A DNA stretch of 64,000 nucleotides from Komarekiella atlantica HA4396-MV6 (GCA_019359395.1 JAHHHK010000016.1:1-64000), one strand, 5' to 3'; counted from the stretch's first letter, positions 47,132 through 57,335 are shown. Translations and numbers: made by a program. Notes: generated from the sequence alone by a model not told the origin.

Positions 47132-48223
47132 ATGTCTAAAAAATATCCATTTTCTCAGTGGTTACATCTATTTTCTCAGGTGACACTGCTTTACTCTTCG
47201 GCATTTTTGCTCTTAGCTGCACCGACAACTATTAATTTCCCAGAAAGCAAGTTGCTGGCCGAAACTGCGATTTCTCAGGATCTTCAAGCGGCTAGCTTTT
47301 ACCAACAGGGAGTCACGCGTTATAATCGCAAAGATTTACAGGGTGCAGAATATGCCTTTCGCCAAGCGTTGCAGCATGACTCCAATCTAGGGCCAGCAAG
47401 GAATTATTTAGGTAATATTTTCATGCAGCAAAATCGCCTGGATGTAGCTGTACAAGAGTATGCAGAGGCGATTAAGATTAATCCGAATTTTAGCGAAGCT
47501 TATTACAACTTAGGGTTTGCGTTGCACCAACAAGGAGATAAAGAAGCAGCAATCACTGTATACAAACAGGCCCTTGTAATCGACCCCACAATGAAAGCAG
47601 CTCAATATAACCTGGGTTTAGCATTGTACGAACAAGGACAGCTACAAGAAGCGATCGCCGCATACCAGCAAGCAACTAAACTAGATAGCGAGAATGCTAA
47701 TGCTTACTTTAACTTAGCGATCGCCTTGCAAGACCAAGGTCAAATAGAACCTGCAATGATTGCTTATCGGCAAACTTTGCAGCTAGATCCGAAAAATGCT
47801 ATGGCCTATAGCAACTTGGGAAGTTTGATGGCAATTCATGGCCAAGCTTCTGAAGCTATTACCGTTTATCTGCAAGCTATTCGCCAAAATCCCAAAAATG
47901 CCTCAGCTTACTATAATTTGGGAGTAACTTTATACAATCAAGGTGATATCAAAAAAGCTAGTGCAGTATTGAAACGCGCTCGCAACGAGTATCGTGAGCA
48001 AGCAAATCTTGAGCAAGTTGAAAAAATTGAGCAGCTAATCCAGCAAATTGCCCAAAAGGGAAAACAACAGCAATCCCAAGCTAGTCAAACGGCTACTACC
48101 AGTACTAGTAATTCACTAGCACCTGGACAAGAAATGCTAAATCAACCAGAAACGTCAGTTAATTCTCATCATTCGCCAGTCTTTGTTGAACAACAGCCTA
48201 CTTCAACAAGTCCTGGTCAATAA
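47132..48223 (+). CDS. Exported TPR-repeat protein
   Basis: 363 residues from the ATG at 47132 with a probable signal sequence (VTLLYSSAFLLLAAPTTI at residues 16-33), followed by about seven TPR repeats and a C-terminal Ser/Thr/Gln-rich tail. An in-frame ATG at 47078 would add 18 residues before the signal. It resembles the exported TPR protein at 2606-3835. The 194-bp element copy 2 follows. Confidence 0.85.
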   Translation: MSKKYPFSQWLHLFSQVTLLYSSAFLLLAAPTTINFPESKLLAETAISQDLQAASFYQQGVTRYNRKDLQGAEYAFRQALQHDSNLGPARNYLGNIFMQQNRLDVAVQEYAEAIKINPNFSEAYYNLGFALHQQGDKEAAITVYKQALVIDPTMKAAQYNLGLALYEQGQLQEAIAAYQQATKLDSENANAYFNLAIALQDQGQIEPAMIAYRQTLQLDPKNAMAYSNLGSLMAIHGQASEAITVYLQAIRQNPKNASAYYNLGVTLYNQGDIKKASAVLKRARNEYREQANLEQVEKIEQLIQQIAQKGKQQQSQASQTATTSTSNSLAPGQEMLNQPETSVNSHHSPVFVEQQPTSTSPGQ

Positions 48224-48255
48224 CAATTCACAATGGGCTACGTCCCGCTCATATG

Positions 48256-48449
48256 TGTCAACTTAACGTAAAACTTATTTCCCGCAAGGAACTGAAGTTC
48301 CTTGCTAATAGCAAAATTCATCTGAAGATGACTAAAATATTCCCAAAAATCTTTAGTCTACTGAAGTAGACTTTAGTTGTTAGCCTCGAACTTTAGTTTA
48401 AGGCGGGTGACAAAGCCAACAGTGAAACTATTTGCAGCTTAAGTTGACA
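48256..48449. mobile_element. 194-bp MITE-like element, copy 2
   Basis: Same length and structure as 15168-15361, in opposite orientation. It begins TGTCAACTTAACGTAAA and ends AGCTTAAGTTGACA. It holds the four matching internal hairpins, including GTCTACTGAAGTAGAC. It lies between the TPR gene and the K+ uptake gene. Confidence 0.8.
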
Positions 48450-48532
48450 TCAATGCGCCCCGCTGCGCTAATTTTAGTAGGATAAAAATTTTAGAGTTAG
48501 AAATGAAAATTAATTTCTAACTCCTGATTTTT

Positions 48533-49228
48533 TTAAATCGGTAAACGATTAATATCTTTGTTACAGCCAATAACTACCATTGCAGAACCGCGCTCTAAAC
48601 GCTTGGTGGGGTCAGGATTGATTTGAAATTTACCATCCTGACTCACCGCCAGCAAATTCAAACCATAACGGTTACGAAGTTGAAGTTCGGTGATCGTTTT
48701 GCCATGAAATTCATCAGGCACGATCACTTCTACAATACTGTTATCTGGGTCGAGGTCAAACCGATCAATGATTGATGGTTTGGTAAGTGTACGTGCTAGG
48801 GCACAACCAGCCTCATACTCAGGAAAAACAACATGATCTGCTCCTACTCGATGCAATAGCTTACGGTGAACTTCACTAGAAGCTTTGGCAACTACGTGAG
48901 GTACACCACCCTCTTTCACATTGAGTGTGGTTATAATACTTTCTTGAACATAGTTCCCAATTGCCACAATTACCGTATCAAATTCCAAAACTCCAGCTTC
49001 TCTAAGTGCAGCTGGTTCGGTAGAGTCTAATTGCAAAGCATGACCAACTATTTCTTCAGTTAAGGCTTCTGAAACTCGTTTTTCATCAATATCTGTTGCC
49101 AACACTTGATAGCCAAAATTGTGAAGTGTTGAACAAACAGAGCGACCAAAACGACCTAACCCAATCACAGCAAATTGGTGGTTATCTTTACGTAAACTGC
49201 GAAAAAAACCTAATGATGAAAGATGCAC
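48533..49228 (-). CDS. KtrA/TrkA-like potassium uptake regulator
   Basis: 231 residues: an N-terminal RCK domain with the Rossmann FAVIGLGRFGRSVCSTL at about residues 18-34 (NAD(H)/ATP binding) and a C-terminal RCK-C domain (residues about 150-230, VIVPDEFHGKTITELQLRNRY). It gates the membrane subunit encoded upstream. The transporter gene lies 223 bp upstream on the same strand, an operon-like arrangement. Confidence 0.9.
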   Translation of the reverse strand: MHLSSLGFFRSLRKDNHQFAVIGLGRFGRSVCSTLHNFGYQVLATDIDEKRVSEALTEEIVGHALQLDSTEPAALREAGVLEFDTVIVAIGNYVQESIITTLNVKEGGVPHVVAKASSEVHRKLLHRVGADHVVFPEYEAGCALARTLTKPSIIDRFDLDPDNSIVEVIVPDEFHGKTITELQLRNRYGLNLLAVSQDGKFQINPDPTKRLERGSAMVVIGCNKDINRLPI

Positions 49229-49451
49229 AGTTGTTATCCTTGTGATTGCTCCCTAATCTAGGGCAAAAAGCGGTTATACCGCATAAATAAAAAATCCTAT
49301 TTTTTGCCTGGAGATGTATATTTTATCAGTTTAATTATTAGTTATTTGTCATTTTTCATTGGTCATTTGTCATTAATTATTCCCTCCTCTGCTCCCTCTG
49401 CCTCCCTGCCTCCTGCTTACCTTACTTTCTTCATCTTTTTTTTCCTCTAAA

Positions 49452-50786
49452 CTATCCTACAAGTAAGTTTTCTTCAGGATAGTGAATTCTAGTAGGTTTA
49501 GGATCTCCTAATACCGCTGACATAAGTAGTAAAACACCCACTCTTCCAATATACATTGTAACAATTAAGATCAGCTTCGCGGCTGTAGAAACACTACCTG
49601 TGATTCCTGTAGATAATCCCACAGTGGCAAAGGCTGATACTACTTCAAACAGAATTTGAATAAAATCTAATTTGGGATCTGTAAGTGCAATTAAAATTGT
49701 AGACAAAATTACGGTTGCGACTGAACCAACCAATACACCAACAGCTTTCAAAATTAAAGATATTGCTATCTTGCGTTCATACAATAAAACTTCTTCTTTA
49801 CCTTGAAGAATCGTTTTTGTACAACTGGTTAAGACTCTCAGTGTTGTTGTTTTCATACCACCTCCTGTGCCGCCTGGGCTTGCACCAATAAACATCAATG
49901 CAATAGTAATAAATAGACCAGCAGTGGTCATTTTGCCGATATCAATAGTGTTAAATCCAGCAGTTCTGGGAGTAACTGATTGAAACCATGCTAATAATAA
50001 CTGGTCACGGAAATTGAGCGAACCAAAAGTTTCAGGATTTCTGATCTCTATACATAAAAAAGCTAGTATACCTAGCAATATCAATATAATTGTTGTACTG
50101 ACAGCAACTTTAAAATCTAGAGAAAATACTTGAGCTCGAGTTTTTTGTGACAGGCGATCGCGTAACCAAATATACATTTCAAAAATTACCTGATAACCAA
50201 TTCCCCCAAAGATAATCAATAGTGTGACAGTGAAAACTACTAAAGCAGATGACTGATAACTAATTAAGTTATCTTTAAACAAACTAAAACCAGCATTATT
50301 CCAAGAATTAACACTATGAAAAATTGCTAACCAAAGTCCTTTATCCCATCCATATTTGGGTACAAAAGCTGGTAAAAGTAAAAATATGCCCGTAATTTCA
50401 AAAATCAGTGTTGTAGCAATGATGGAGCGAATAACTTGGGCACTGCCACTCATTCCCGGTCGGTCTAAAGATTGTTGAATAGCTATTTTTTGTCGCAGGT
50501 CAAACTTGCGTCCAATCAGCAGAATCAGAAAGGTGGTAGATGTCATGTAGCCCAAACCACCAATCTGAACCAACAGCATAATAAACAACTCACCCCAAAA
50601 GGAAAAATAAGTCCCAGGATCAACTACTGATAAACCGGTAACACAAACTGCGGATGTTGAGGTGAACAGCGCCACAATTAAGTTGTTCCAAGTACCATTG
50701 CTAGTCGAGAAAGGCATCATCAATAGGATAGTGCCTATAGTGATGACAGCCAAAAATCCTAAGCAAACTGTGCGAGCAACAGTCAT
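49452..50786 (-). CDS. TrkH/KtrB-family potassium transporter
   Basis: About 444 residues with some eight to ten transmembrane helices in four MPM units. Selectivity-type segments are SAVCVTGLSV, NSWNNAGFSLF, TPRTAGFNTID and VSAFATVGLSTG, each with the conserved filter Gly. The partner RCK protein is downstream. I start at the ATG at 50786 (MTVARTVCLG); an in-frame ATG at 50822 would add 12 residues. Confidence 0.92.
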   Translation of the reverse strand: MTVARTVCLGFLAVITIGTILLMMPFSTSNGTWNNLIVALFTSTSAVCVTGLSVVDPGTYFSFWGELFIMLLVQIGGLGYMTSTTFLILLIGRKFDLRQKIAIQQSLDRPGMSGSAQVIRSIIATTLIFEITGIFLLLPAFVPKYGWDKGLWLAIFHSVNSWNNAGFSLFKDNLISYQSSALVVFTVTLLIIFGGIGYQVIFEMYIWLRDRLSQKTRAQVFSLDFKVAVSTTIILILLGILAFLCIEIRNPETFGSLNFRDQLLLAWFQSVTPRTAGFNTIDIGKMTTAGLFITIALMFIGASPGGTGGGMKTTTLRVLTSCTKTILQGKEEVLLYERKIAISLILKAVGVLVGSVATVILSTILIALTDPKLDFIQILFEVVSAFATVGLSTGITGSVSTAAKLILIVTMYIGRVGVLLLMSAVLGDPKPTRIHYPEENLLVG

Positions 50787-51011
50787 AAGCAATTCAAAAT
50801 TTAAAAAAAATGAAAAATTCAATTATGGCAGGCATTTAGGCAACATAGCGTAGATAAGTTTAATTCAGGTATATAAAAATTTTCCAGCGAGGATAAATCG
50901 GGGTTGACCCTCCCTGGAAACAAAAACACTCTAATTTAATTAAAAACATACATGGTAGCCTACCAATATGTTTTTTTTTGAATTCTGCTTCGTTTCAATA
51001 CTGATTTTTTC

Positions 51012-51851
51012 ATGAGTGCAACACTTTACCAGCAAATTCAGCAATTTTACGATGCTTCTTCTGGTCTATGGGAACAGATTTGGGGCGAACACATGCATCA
51101 TGGCTATTACGGGTCTGATGGCAGTGAGAACAAAGACCGCCGTCAGGCTCAAATTGATTTAATTGAAGAACTGCTTAAGTGGGCAGGGGTAAAGTCAGCG
51201 GAAAATATCCTGGATGTGGGTTGTGGTATTGGTGGCAGTTCTTTATACCTGGCTGAAAAGTTTAATGCTCAAGCTACAGGAATAACACTAAGTCCGGTGC
51301 AAGCCGCCAGAGCCACAGAACGCGCTCTAGAGGCTGGTTTGATGAGAACACAATTCCAGGTGGCAAATGCTCAAGCAATGCCCTTTGCTGATAATTCTTT
51401 TGACTTGGTTTGGTCGTTGGAAAGTGGTGAACACATGCCAGATAAAACCAAGTTTATGCAGGAGTGCTACCGGGTGTTAAAGCCTGGTGGGATTTTTATT
51501 ATGGTGACTTGGTGTCATCGACCGATTAATGAATCACCGTTGAGCGCTGATGAACAAAAGCATTTAGAGGATATTTATCGGGTGTATTGTTTGCCTTATG
51601 TAATTTCTTTGCCAGAGTATGAGGCGATCGCACGTCAACTTCCATTAAACAATATCCGCACCGCCGATTGGTCAAAAGCTGTCGCCCCATTCTGGAATGT
51701 AGTGATTGATTCCGCCTTCACTCCCCAAGCGCTTTGGGGCTTACTAAATGCTGGTTGGACTACCATCCAAGGAGCCTTATCACTAGGGTTAATGCGTCGC
51801 GGTTATCAGCGCGGGTTAATTCGGTTTGGCTTGGTGTCTGGTATTAAGTAA
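51012..51851 (+). CDS. Gamma-tocopherol methyltransferase
   Basis: 279 residues of the SAM-dependent methyltransferase family. Motif I is ILDVGCGIGGSSLYLA at about residues 66-81, followed by SLESGEHMPDK (post-I). The N-terminal FYDASSGLWEQIWGEHMHHGYYG is characteristic of cyanobacterial gamma-tocopherol methyltransferase, which makes alpha-tocopherol from gamma-tocopherol. Together with hpt at 4698-5654 it puts two tocopherol steps in the window. Confidence 0.9.
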   Translation: MSATLYQQIQQFYDASSGLWEQIWGEHMHHGYYGSDGSENKDRRQAQIDLIEELLKWAGVKSAENILDVGCGIGGSSLYLAEKFNAQATGITLSPVQAARATERALEAGLMRTQFQVANAQAMPFADNSFDLVWSLESGEHMPDKTKFMQECYRVLKPGGIFIMVTWCHRPINESPLSADEQKHLEDIYRVYCLPYVISLPEYEAIARQLPLNNIRTADWSKAVAPFWNVVIDSAFTPQALWGLLNAGWTTIQGALSLGLMRRGYQRGLIRFGLVSGIK

Positions 51852-51986
51852 ACTACCTAAACTATCTTGTATTGCCAAAGCATTGAGCAAGATATGACTC
51901 TTATTCATTAACAGCCCTCCTTTTTGGTGAGATCACTTGGCGGTATCGGCTTGCGTCCCGCCAAAGTGGCTGACCCGGCAGTGGTC

Positions 51987-52019
51987 AGATCCCCGACTTC
52001 TTAAATAAGTTGGGGATCT
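51987..52019. terminator. Hairpin between methyltransferase and hydroxylase
   Basis: Arms AGATCCCCGACTTCTT and AAGTTGGGGATCT. It overlaps the stop codon of the minus-strand hydroxylase and follows the methyltransferase by 135 bp, so it could serve either gene as terminator. A related hairpin is at 35850-35886. Confidence 0.6.
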
Positions 52020-52518
52020 AATAGCCCAAATAACGCAGATGAAGCCTTAGCAGCCGTAGCCAACGCATCCATGCTTTAGAAGGTTGCTCAAAAAATGTGA
52101 AAATATCACCGAAACCTAGGTTAGTTTTTTGATGGTGTAGCCAGTGTCTCTCAGGAGTTGTGATGAATAGAAGTTGACACAAAATAGTTACAAGCTTTGG
52201 AGTTTGCCAACCCAAGACTATAATGTGTCTCCACCATACGTGAAACTGACCAAACAATAGTCCAGCGATCACGCCAATCGGAGAGAAAGACCACAGAACC
52301 ACTGACACAAGCAAATATGGCAGCGCACCCAAAATACCATCTAAAAGAACCTGGGTATTGAACGTTAAAATAGCATAGTGGCGGAAGTCCTTCTTCCAGG
52401 AGTGGTGCGTTTTTAGATGGAGGCTACCAAAAACATGCTCAGGTATGTGATAAATAAAGGTAGAAAGGAAATCGCCAAGAAATAGTAATAGCCAAGCAAC
52501 AGCGATAGCCTCAAGCAT
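52018..52518 (-). CDS. Membrane fatty-acid-hydroxylase-like protein
   Basis: 166 residues. Histidine clusters YHIPEH, HLKTHHSW, HVWWRH and ERHWLHH match the di-iron membrane hydroxylase/desaturase (CrtZ/sterol desaturase) superfamily. Two or three hydrophobic helices are seen. Probable substrate is a carotenoid or lipid; not determinable. The minus-strand stop lies in a hairpin. Confidence 0.8.
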   Translation of the reverse strand: MLEAIAVAWLLLFLGDFLSTFIYHIPEHVFGSLHLKTHHSWKKDFRHYAILTFNTQVLLDGILGALPYLLVSVVLWSFSPIGVIAGLLFGQFHVWWRHIIVLGWQTPKLVTILCQLLFITTPERHWLHHQKTNLGFGDIFTFFEQPSKAWMRWLRLLRLHLRYLGY

Positions 52519-53087
52519 TTGTACTCCTCAACAGTAAAAAAACTCCACAAAGAAAATGATTTAAATGTCATGCTGAAGGCGATCGCGCGTATATTGTCCA
52601 ACCTGGTTTGAAAGACCAAGTTGCAACCGAATGAAGTTTGCTGGAAGATGTGCAAAGCGCCTCTAGATAACAGCGTCCACTAAGCGATCACAGCATCTCT
52701 GGGCCAAAGCTACTACAGAACACAGAAGGTGCTCCCGAAGTTCTGAGTGCAGGACTGATTTCAATCTGGATTTCTGTAGGTGGATGGAATTGATACATCT
52801 AAATTCCGATAAAATTACTGTACTTTACTATTGTTACCTCACAATCTTCTTACCAAGGCATACAGCATTAGCAAAGGTTGAGTTAATATTTGTACAAATT
52901 TGGGTTAAGCTTTTTTGCTAAGCAAAAATGTGGGTTAAATAATGCTATTAAAACTAACCTAATACTTTTTGATTAAGGGGGGGAAGGGAAAATGACGCAT
53001 GTTTGAATTTAACCCTTACCCTTTACCCATATTCCCGCAGTGGAGAAACTGCCGTACAAGGGTTGTACCAATACAAAAGTGTCAACT
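52519..53087. other. Gap with a possible gene relic
   Basis: A plus-strand reading frame at about 52576-52795 has only two in-frame stops and reads YIVQPGLKDQVATE, SLLEDVQSA and LLQNTEGAPEVLSAGL, resembling a membrane-fusion-protein remnant. It lacks a start and is broken. I treat it as a relic at low confidence. Confidence 0.35.
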
Positions 53088-54290
53088 TTAACGGCGGAGT
53101 TCCCGCAGTACAGATCCTAAGATAGCAATCCCTTCGACAATCTTCTCAGTTGGCTGAAAGCTAAAAGCCAGCCTGATGGCATCATCTCCTTGGCCATTGG
53201 CATAACAGCGAGTACCTGGTAAGAAGGTGACGCCGTGTTCACTGGCAGCAGTCAGGAGTGTGTTGGCACTGATATCTGGTGGTAATTTACACCAAACAAA
53301 GAAGCCACCATCGGGTCGCAAGGCAACCACATCACTAGGAAATTCGTAAGCGATCGCCTCTAACATCAGATTACATTTATGCTGGTAGCAGGCGATTAGA
53401 TCCTGGATATGATTATCTAGTTTTCCTGTGGCACAGTAGTGAGCGACCACATGACTGACAAACGGCCCAACAGGCCCCTCGCTTTTGAACATTGCCAGCC
53501 GCTCAATGATTGCTGGATCGCCACAAGCCCAGCCCAGACGTATACCGGGAGCGATAGTTTTTGAGAAAGTACTCACGTATAACACCCACCCCTCGTCATT
53601 GAGAGTCGCTATGGGAGGTAAAACTTCTCCTCGAAAGCGCAAATCAGTGTAGGCTTCATCTTCCACTACTAGGACGCCATACTCTGCTGCCAGGGCTACC
53701 AACTTTTTGCGCCGAAACAGCGGCATAGTAACGCCTGTAGGATTGTGAAAGGTCGGGATGGTGTAAATAAATCGGGGTCGGATGCCCTGTTTTTTCAAAT
53801 CAATTAAAGTTGCTTCTAGGACATCTACATCCATCCCTAACTCATCGACAGGAATAGTTATTAAGTGTGCGCCAGCGTTGGCAAATTTGTTAACCACTCC
53901 TAAGAAGGTCGGCCCTTCAACAATTACCACATCACCAGGCTCGACAAATACATCTGGCAGCAAACCGAGGATTTGACTGGAACCATAGCCGATGATCACG
54001 CGATCGCGATCGGCAGCGATCCCCCTAGCTCGCAAGCGAAGGATGATCTGCTCATAGAGTTGATCTGAGGGTGGGCCATAGTTGAGGGCAGTTGGAGCCT
54101 CTTGTGCCAGCACAGCCGCACTTGCAGCAGCCAAGTCAGCGTGAGGAAAGAGAATTGGGTCAGCTAAACCATAGGCAAAACTGACGCTGACAATCTTGGT
54201 TAACTCTGTACCGTAGGTTGGTGGTGTTAGGTTTCTAGCTCGTTCGGCAAACAAATCAGCAATTTGGTAAGCAGGAGTGGTGGAAGTCAT
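53088..54290 (-). CDS. PLP-dependent aminotransferase (fold type I)
   Basis: 400 residues of the class I/II family. The PLP lysine is in YVSTFSKTIAPGIRLGW. N-terminal LNYGPPSDQLYEQIILRL and a DRVIIGYGSSQILGLL segment match the 2-aminoadipate/MocR-type subgroup but without an HTH domain. The donor is unknown. A PadR regulator is 160 bp upstream on the same strand and may control it. Confidence 0.88.
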   Translation of the reverse strand: MTSTTPAYQIADLFAERARNLTPPTYGTELTKIVSVSFAYGLADPILFPHADLAAASAAVLAQEAPTALNYGPPSDQLYEQIILRLRARGIAADRDRVIIGYGSSQILGLLPDVFVEPGDVVIVEGPTFLGVVNKFANAGAHLITIPVDELGMDVDVLEATLIDLKKQGIRPRFIYTIPTFHNPTGVTMPLFRRKKLVALAAEYGVLVVEDEAYTDLRFRGEVLPPIATLNDEGWVLYVSTFSKTIAPGIRLGWACGDPAIIERLAMFKSEGPVGPFVSHVVAHYCATGKLDNHIQDLIACYQHKCNLMLEAIAYEFPSDVVALRPDGGFFVWCKLPPDISANTLLTAASEHGVTFLPGTRCYANGQGDDAIRLAFSFQPTEKIVEGIAILGSVLRELRR

Positions 54291-54450
54291 GGGGAGCGAG
54301 TTTTATTCTAGTTGGACGCGGATATCTGCAATTAAGCTGTTGCACTTTTTTCTGTGTACCCCTGTGACCACAGGAGCAGGTCGTCAATATTTAAGAGTTA
54401 CTTTTATGGGTTAATAATTATGACTTAGGCTCATTCGTCTAAAAAGCTGA

Positions 54451-54984
54451 TTAGTGGCAAAGAGCATCAATAGCGATCTTTAACCAGTCAATGTAAGTGT
54501 GTTCTCTTCGGATTACCAACTCTAGTACGAGCCTTTGCATAATCTGCTCACGACTTGCAAACTGATCACCTAGCACGGGTAACTCAATATTTTCACATGT
54601 GGCTAGCTTTTCGCTGCGTGCCGTTAGCTGCTGTTCTAGCAATTGAATAATGGCCTCATTTGGTAACTGTGCTGCAAAAAATAACTGAACGAGCAGAGGT
54701 TCTCGTACTGTTGGTAAGGGTTGAGAGGATTGAAGCCACCGGATTAATTCGGCTTTTCCTGCTTCAGTCATGCTATAGACTTTACGGTTGGGGCGATCGT
54801 GTTGAATCTTGACGGTACAAGTAATCCAATCCTGCTCAACTAATTTATCGAGAGTTCTGTAAATCTGTGCCTGGTCAGCAGTCCACAAATGAGAAATGCA
54901 TTGATCAAAGCAACTTGTTTTTAGGTCGTAACCGGTCATTTCTTCTTGCTGAAGTAGACCGAGAATTGTATGTGCTAAAGACAT
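54451..54984 (-). CDS. PadR-family transcriptional regulator
   Basis: 177 residues from the ATG at 54984. Winged-helix segment ILGLLQQEEMTGYDLKTSC, then IYRTLDKLVEQDWITCTVK, and a C-terminal helical dimerisation half. A longer in-frame start at 55065 lacks conserved residues. A 20-bp palindrome (55050-55069) lies 66 bp upstream and is the likely operator. It probably controls itself and the downstream aminotransferase. Confidence 0.88.
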   Translation of the reverse strand: MSLAHTILGLLQQEEMTGYDLKTSCFDQCISHLWTADQAQIYRTLDKLVEQDWITCTVKIQHDRPNRKVYSMTEAGKAELIRWLQSSQPLPTVREPLLVQLFFAAQLPNEAIIQLLEQQLTARSEKLATCENIELPVLGDQFASREQIMQRLVLELVIRREHTYIDWLKIAIDALCH

Positions 54985-55049
54985 AGGCGGTTTTCCGAAA
55001 CTAAAGTAGTAGAAATTACATCTGTCATTTCTTATATGGTCTAATGTTA

Positions 55050-55069
55050 ATATATGAGTAATCATATAT
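55050..55069. promoter_or_regulatory. Palindrome upstream of padR
   Basis: ATATATGA and TCATATAT separated by GTAA, a perfect 20-bp inverted repeat. It is between the PadR start and the pirin remnant, and is a plausible PadR autoregulation site. Confidence 0.55.
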
Positions 55070-55130
55070 AGGAACTATATAACAAAGTCATATTAAGTGC
55101 TAAGTTCTGAGAAAGCCTTTATATTTTTGC

Positions 55131-55382
55131 TTGATGAGAAAGGCTTATTTAGCGAAGATAAGAAATATGTGGGAGATGTTGCTGTTGACACAAGACGGTG
55201 AGAAAGCGATGGTCGCAAATCCATCAGATGCCAAATCACCATTAGATGTGCTGCTCATCGCTGGCTTACCACTCAACGAACCAATTATTCGCTACGGTCT
55301 ATTTGTGATGAATACCGAAGCCGAAATTATTCCAGCCTTTGCAGGCGATCGTAACGGGAGGATAAGTTCCATTGACTTCTAA
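55131..55382 (+). pseudogene. Pirin C-terminal remnant
   Basis: 83 residues. DVLLIAGLPLNEPIIRYGLFVMNTEAEI matches the C-terminal cupin of pirins. The N-terminal cupin with the iron site is missing, so it is a remnant. It overlaps the next gene by 11 bp. Confidence 0.7.
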
Positions 55383-55782
55383 CATACTTTTACAACGAAT
55401 ACATCAACATCAACATCTACGTGATTTGCGAAACAAATTCCTCCGCCTTCACAAGGTGTTGCTTGAGACAGAACGCATCGCCTACGAACAAGTTCAGGGA
55501 CGAGTATCGAGTAGAGAACTTCTGCAACTGGTGATCAATCACGAACAATTTGCTTGGCTACATCGCATTTCTGAGCTTGTTGTGCAAATTGATGAGATGC
55601 TCGAAGCAGATGAACCAGTGTTGGCGGAAAATGTCGAAAATTTGATTGCCGATGCCCGCCAGCTGATTGTACCGTCAGAGGAAGGCAATGTATTTGCCAG
55701 AAAATACTATGCGGCTCTCCAGCGTGAACCCGATGTTATCTTGGCACACGCAGATGTATCAGGGTTTCTTGCATCCAAGTAA
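55372..55782 (+). CDS. Conserved hypothetical protein
   Basis: 136 residues with helical segments FLRLHKVLLETERIAYEQ and ELLQLVINHEQFAWLHRISEL. I recognise it as a small conserved bacterial family of unknown function. The start is TTG at 55372, overlapping the pirin remnant. No signal peptide. Confidence 0.65.
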   Translation: MTSNILLQRIHQHQHLRDLRNKFLRLHKVLLETERIAYEQVQGRVSSRELLQLVINHEQFAWLHRISELVVQIDEMLEADEPVLAENVENLIADARQLIVPSEEGNVFARKYYAALQREPDVILAHADVSGFLASK

Positions 55783-56003
55783 ATTAGGCGAAATCAAGAA
55801 AGCGCACCGTGAGGCATCTTACGGTGCATTTTTAACAGTAAACAGTCAACAGTCAAGATAATTGGGTTTAAGGGGAACCACTATATCAGCGATCGCAAAC
55901 AAGCTGAAAACTAATAACCCAAAGCCATCGCCAGGAGCTATCTGGCGGATTTAAATCCCCCACCATCCCCTTGATAACTGTTTACTGTTTACTGTTTACT
56001 GAT

Positions 56004-57173
56004 TTAATAATCTACCCCTCGCTTAAGTTCTACGCCTTGATTGGCGTAGTGCTTGTGGCAATAGACTTCAGAGTGAATGCTAGCTAAGTCGAAGTATGCG
56101 GGTTGATTTTGGCAGCGACCAGTGATGATGATTTCGGTGTCGCGGGGTTTGCGGAGCAAAGCTTGAACAATGGGTTCAACGGGGAGTAGTTCCAAGTCAA
56201 CGGTGGGATTGAGTTCATCAAGGATGATAGTTTTGTATAATCCAGAGGCGATCGCAACTTTAGCAATTTCCCAACCGCGTTCGGCTTCTACATAATCTAA
56301 TTCTTGCCGCGAATTGCGCCAGACGATCGCATCTCGACCACAGCGCTGATGATCCACCACTTCAGGATATGACTGCTGCAAGGCGGCGATCGCGGCATCT
56401 TCTGTATAACCACTACCACCTTTGAGCCACTGCATAATCAATACACGGGTAGATCCTGGATGATTGATTCCCCTACCAATTGCTTGTAAAGCTTTACCCA
56501 AAGCACTGGTAGATTTGCCTTTGCCAGCACCAGTATAAATTTCAATCCCCTCAAGTAAGAGGGCTTTTGCTGTTGGGTGGTGTTGGGGTTTCATTTCTGA
56601 GTGTAGATCTGCAATATCGAGCAACTGTTGCGGTGCGGCGCGTCCAGTGGCGATAATCTCCAATTCTTGAGGTTTAGATTTTAATGTCCGCACTACCTCA
56701 TCTACTGGGAGTAAACCCAAATCCAGCACCGGGTTAATTTCATCTAATACTACAACTGAATATAAACCAGAGGCGATCGCACCTTTAGCAACATCCCAAC
56801 CCCGCGCCGCTTCAGATCGGTCAAAAGAGGTAATTTCTTCTGGGCCAAAAAATTCGGCACGACCTGTGCGAACTTGGTCAATTAAATGAGGAAAACCGCG
56901 CTGTAAAGCTGCGATCGCGCCATCTTCGTCATAATCACGTTCTGGCCCTTTCAAAAACCGAAGTAATAAAACGCGGTTGGAATAGCTAGGTGTATTTATC
57001 CCCAAGCCGATCGAGCGCAAAACCACCCCTAAAGCTGCTTGGGACTTACCTTTCCCTACACCATCGTAGACGTGAATTTGACCAGTGAGCCGTTCAGGAC
57101 GCACTTGCGCCGTGCGAATACCGATGCCGTTCCTTGTCATCTCTCGAAAAGCTGTAACGTGGAAGTCTTTCAT
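56004..57173 (-). CDS. Two-domain cob(I)yrinic acid a,c-diamide adenosyltransferase
   Basis: 389 residues made of two tandem BtuR/CobO-type P-loop domains. The first P-loop is GVGKGKS (about 38-44) and the second GAGKGKST (about 216-223). Both end in a VVLDEINP or IILDELNP acidic motif. It adenosylates corrinoids in cobalamin synthesis. The in-frame ATG at 57140 is an alternative start. Duplication within a gene is unusual; standard BtuR has one domain. Confidence 0.9.
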   Translation of the reverse strand: MKDFHVTAFREMTRNGIGIRTAQVRPERLTGQIHVYDGVGKGKSQAALGVVLRSIGLGINTPSYSNRVLLLRFLKGPERDYDEDGAIAALQRGFPHLIDQVRTGRAEFFGPEEITSFDRSEAARGWDVAKGAIASGLYSVVVLDEINPVLDLGLLPVDEVVRTLKSKPQELEIIATGRAAPQQLLDIADLHSEMKPQHHPTAKALLLEGIEIYTGAGKGKSTSALGKALQAIGRGINHPGSTRVLIMQWLKGGSGYTEDAAIAALQQSYPEVVDHQRCGRDAIVWRNSRQELDYVEAERGWEIAKVAIASGLYKTIILDELNPTVDLELLPVEPIVQALLRKPRDTEIIITGRCQNQPAYFDLASIHSEVYCHKHYANQGVELKRGVDY

Positions 57174-57335
57174 CTTACCTAACGTTATGCACTCTCAGGT
57201 AGGGATAAAGGATGATCATTGGTCATTTATACTACAAAATACACATAACAGTCTTGACGCAAAATGTGCAATTTGTACGCACATCAGCTGATCACAGTTA
57301 TACTCTCTAAAGTTAACCCCTCCCTTTGACCCTTT

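Noticed and set aside
52413-52655. 80-residue minus-strand ORF overlapping the hydroxylase start
   Set aside because: Different frame, no conserved sequence, weak start.
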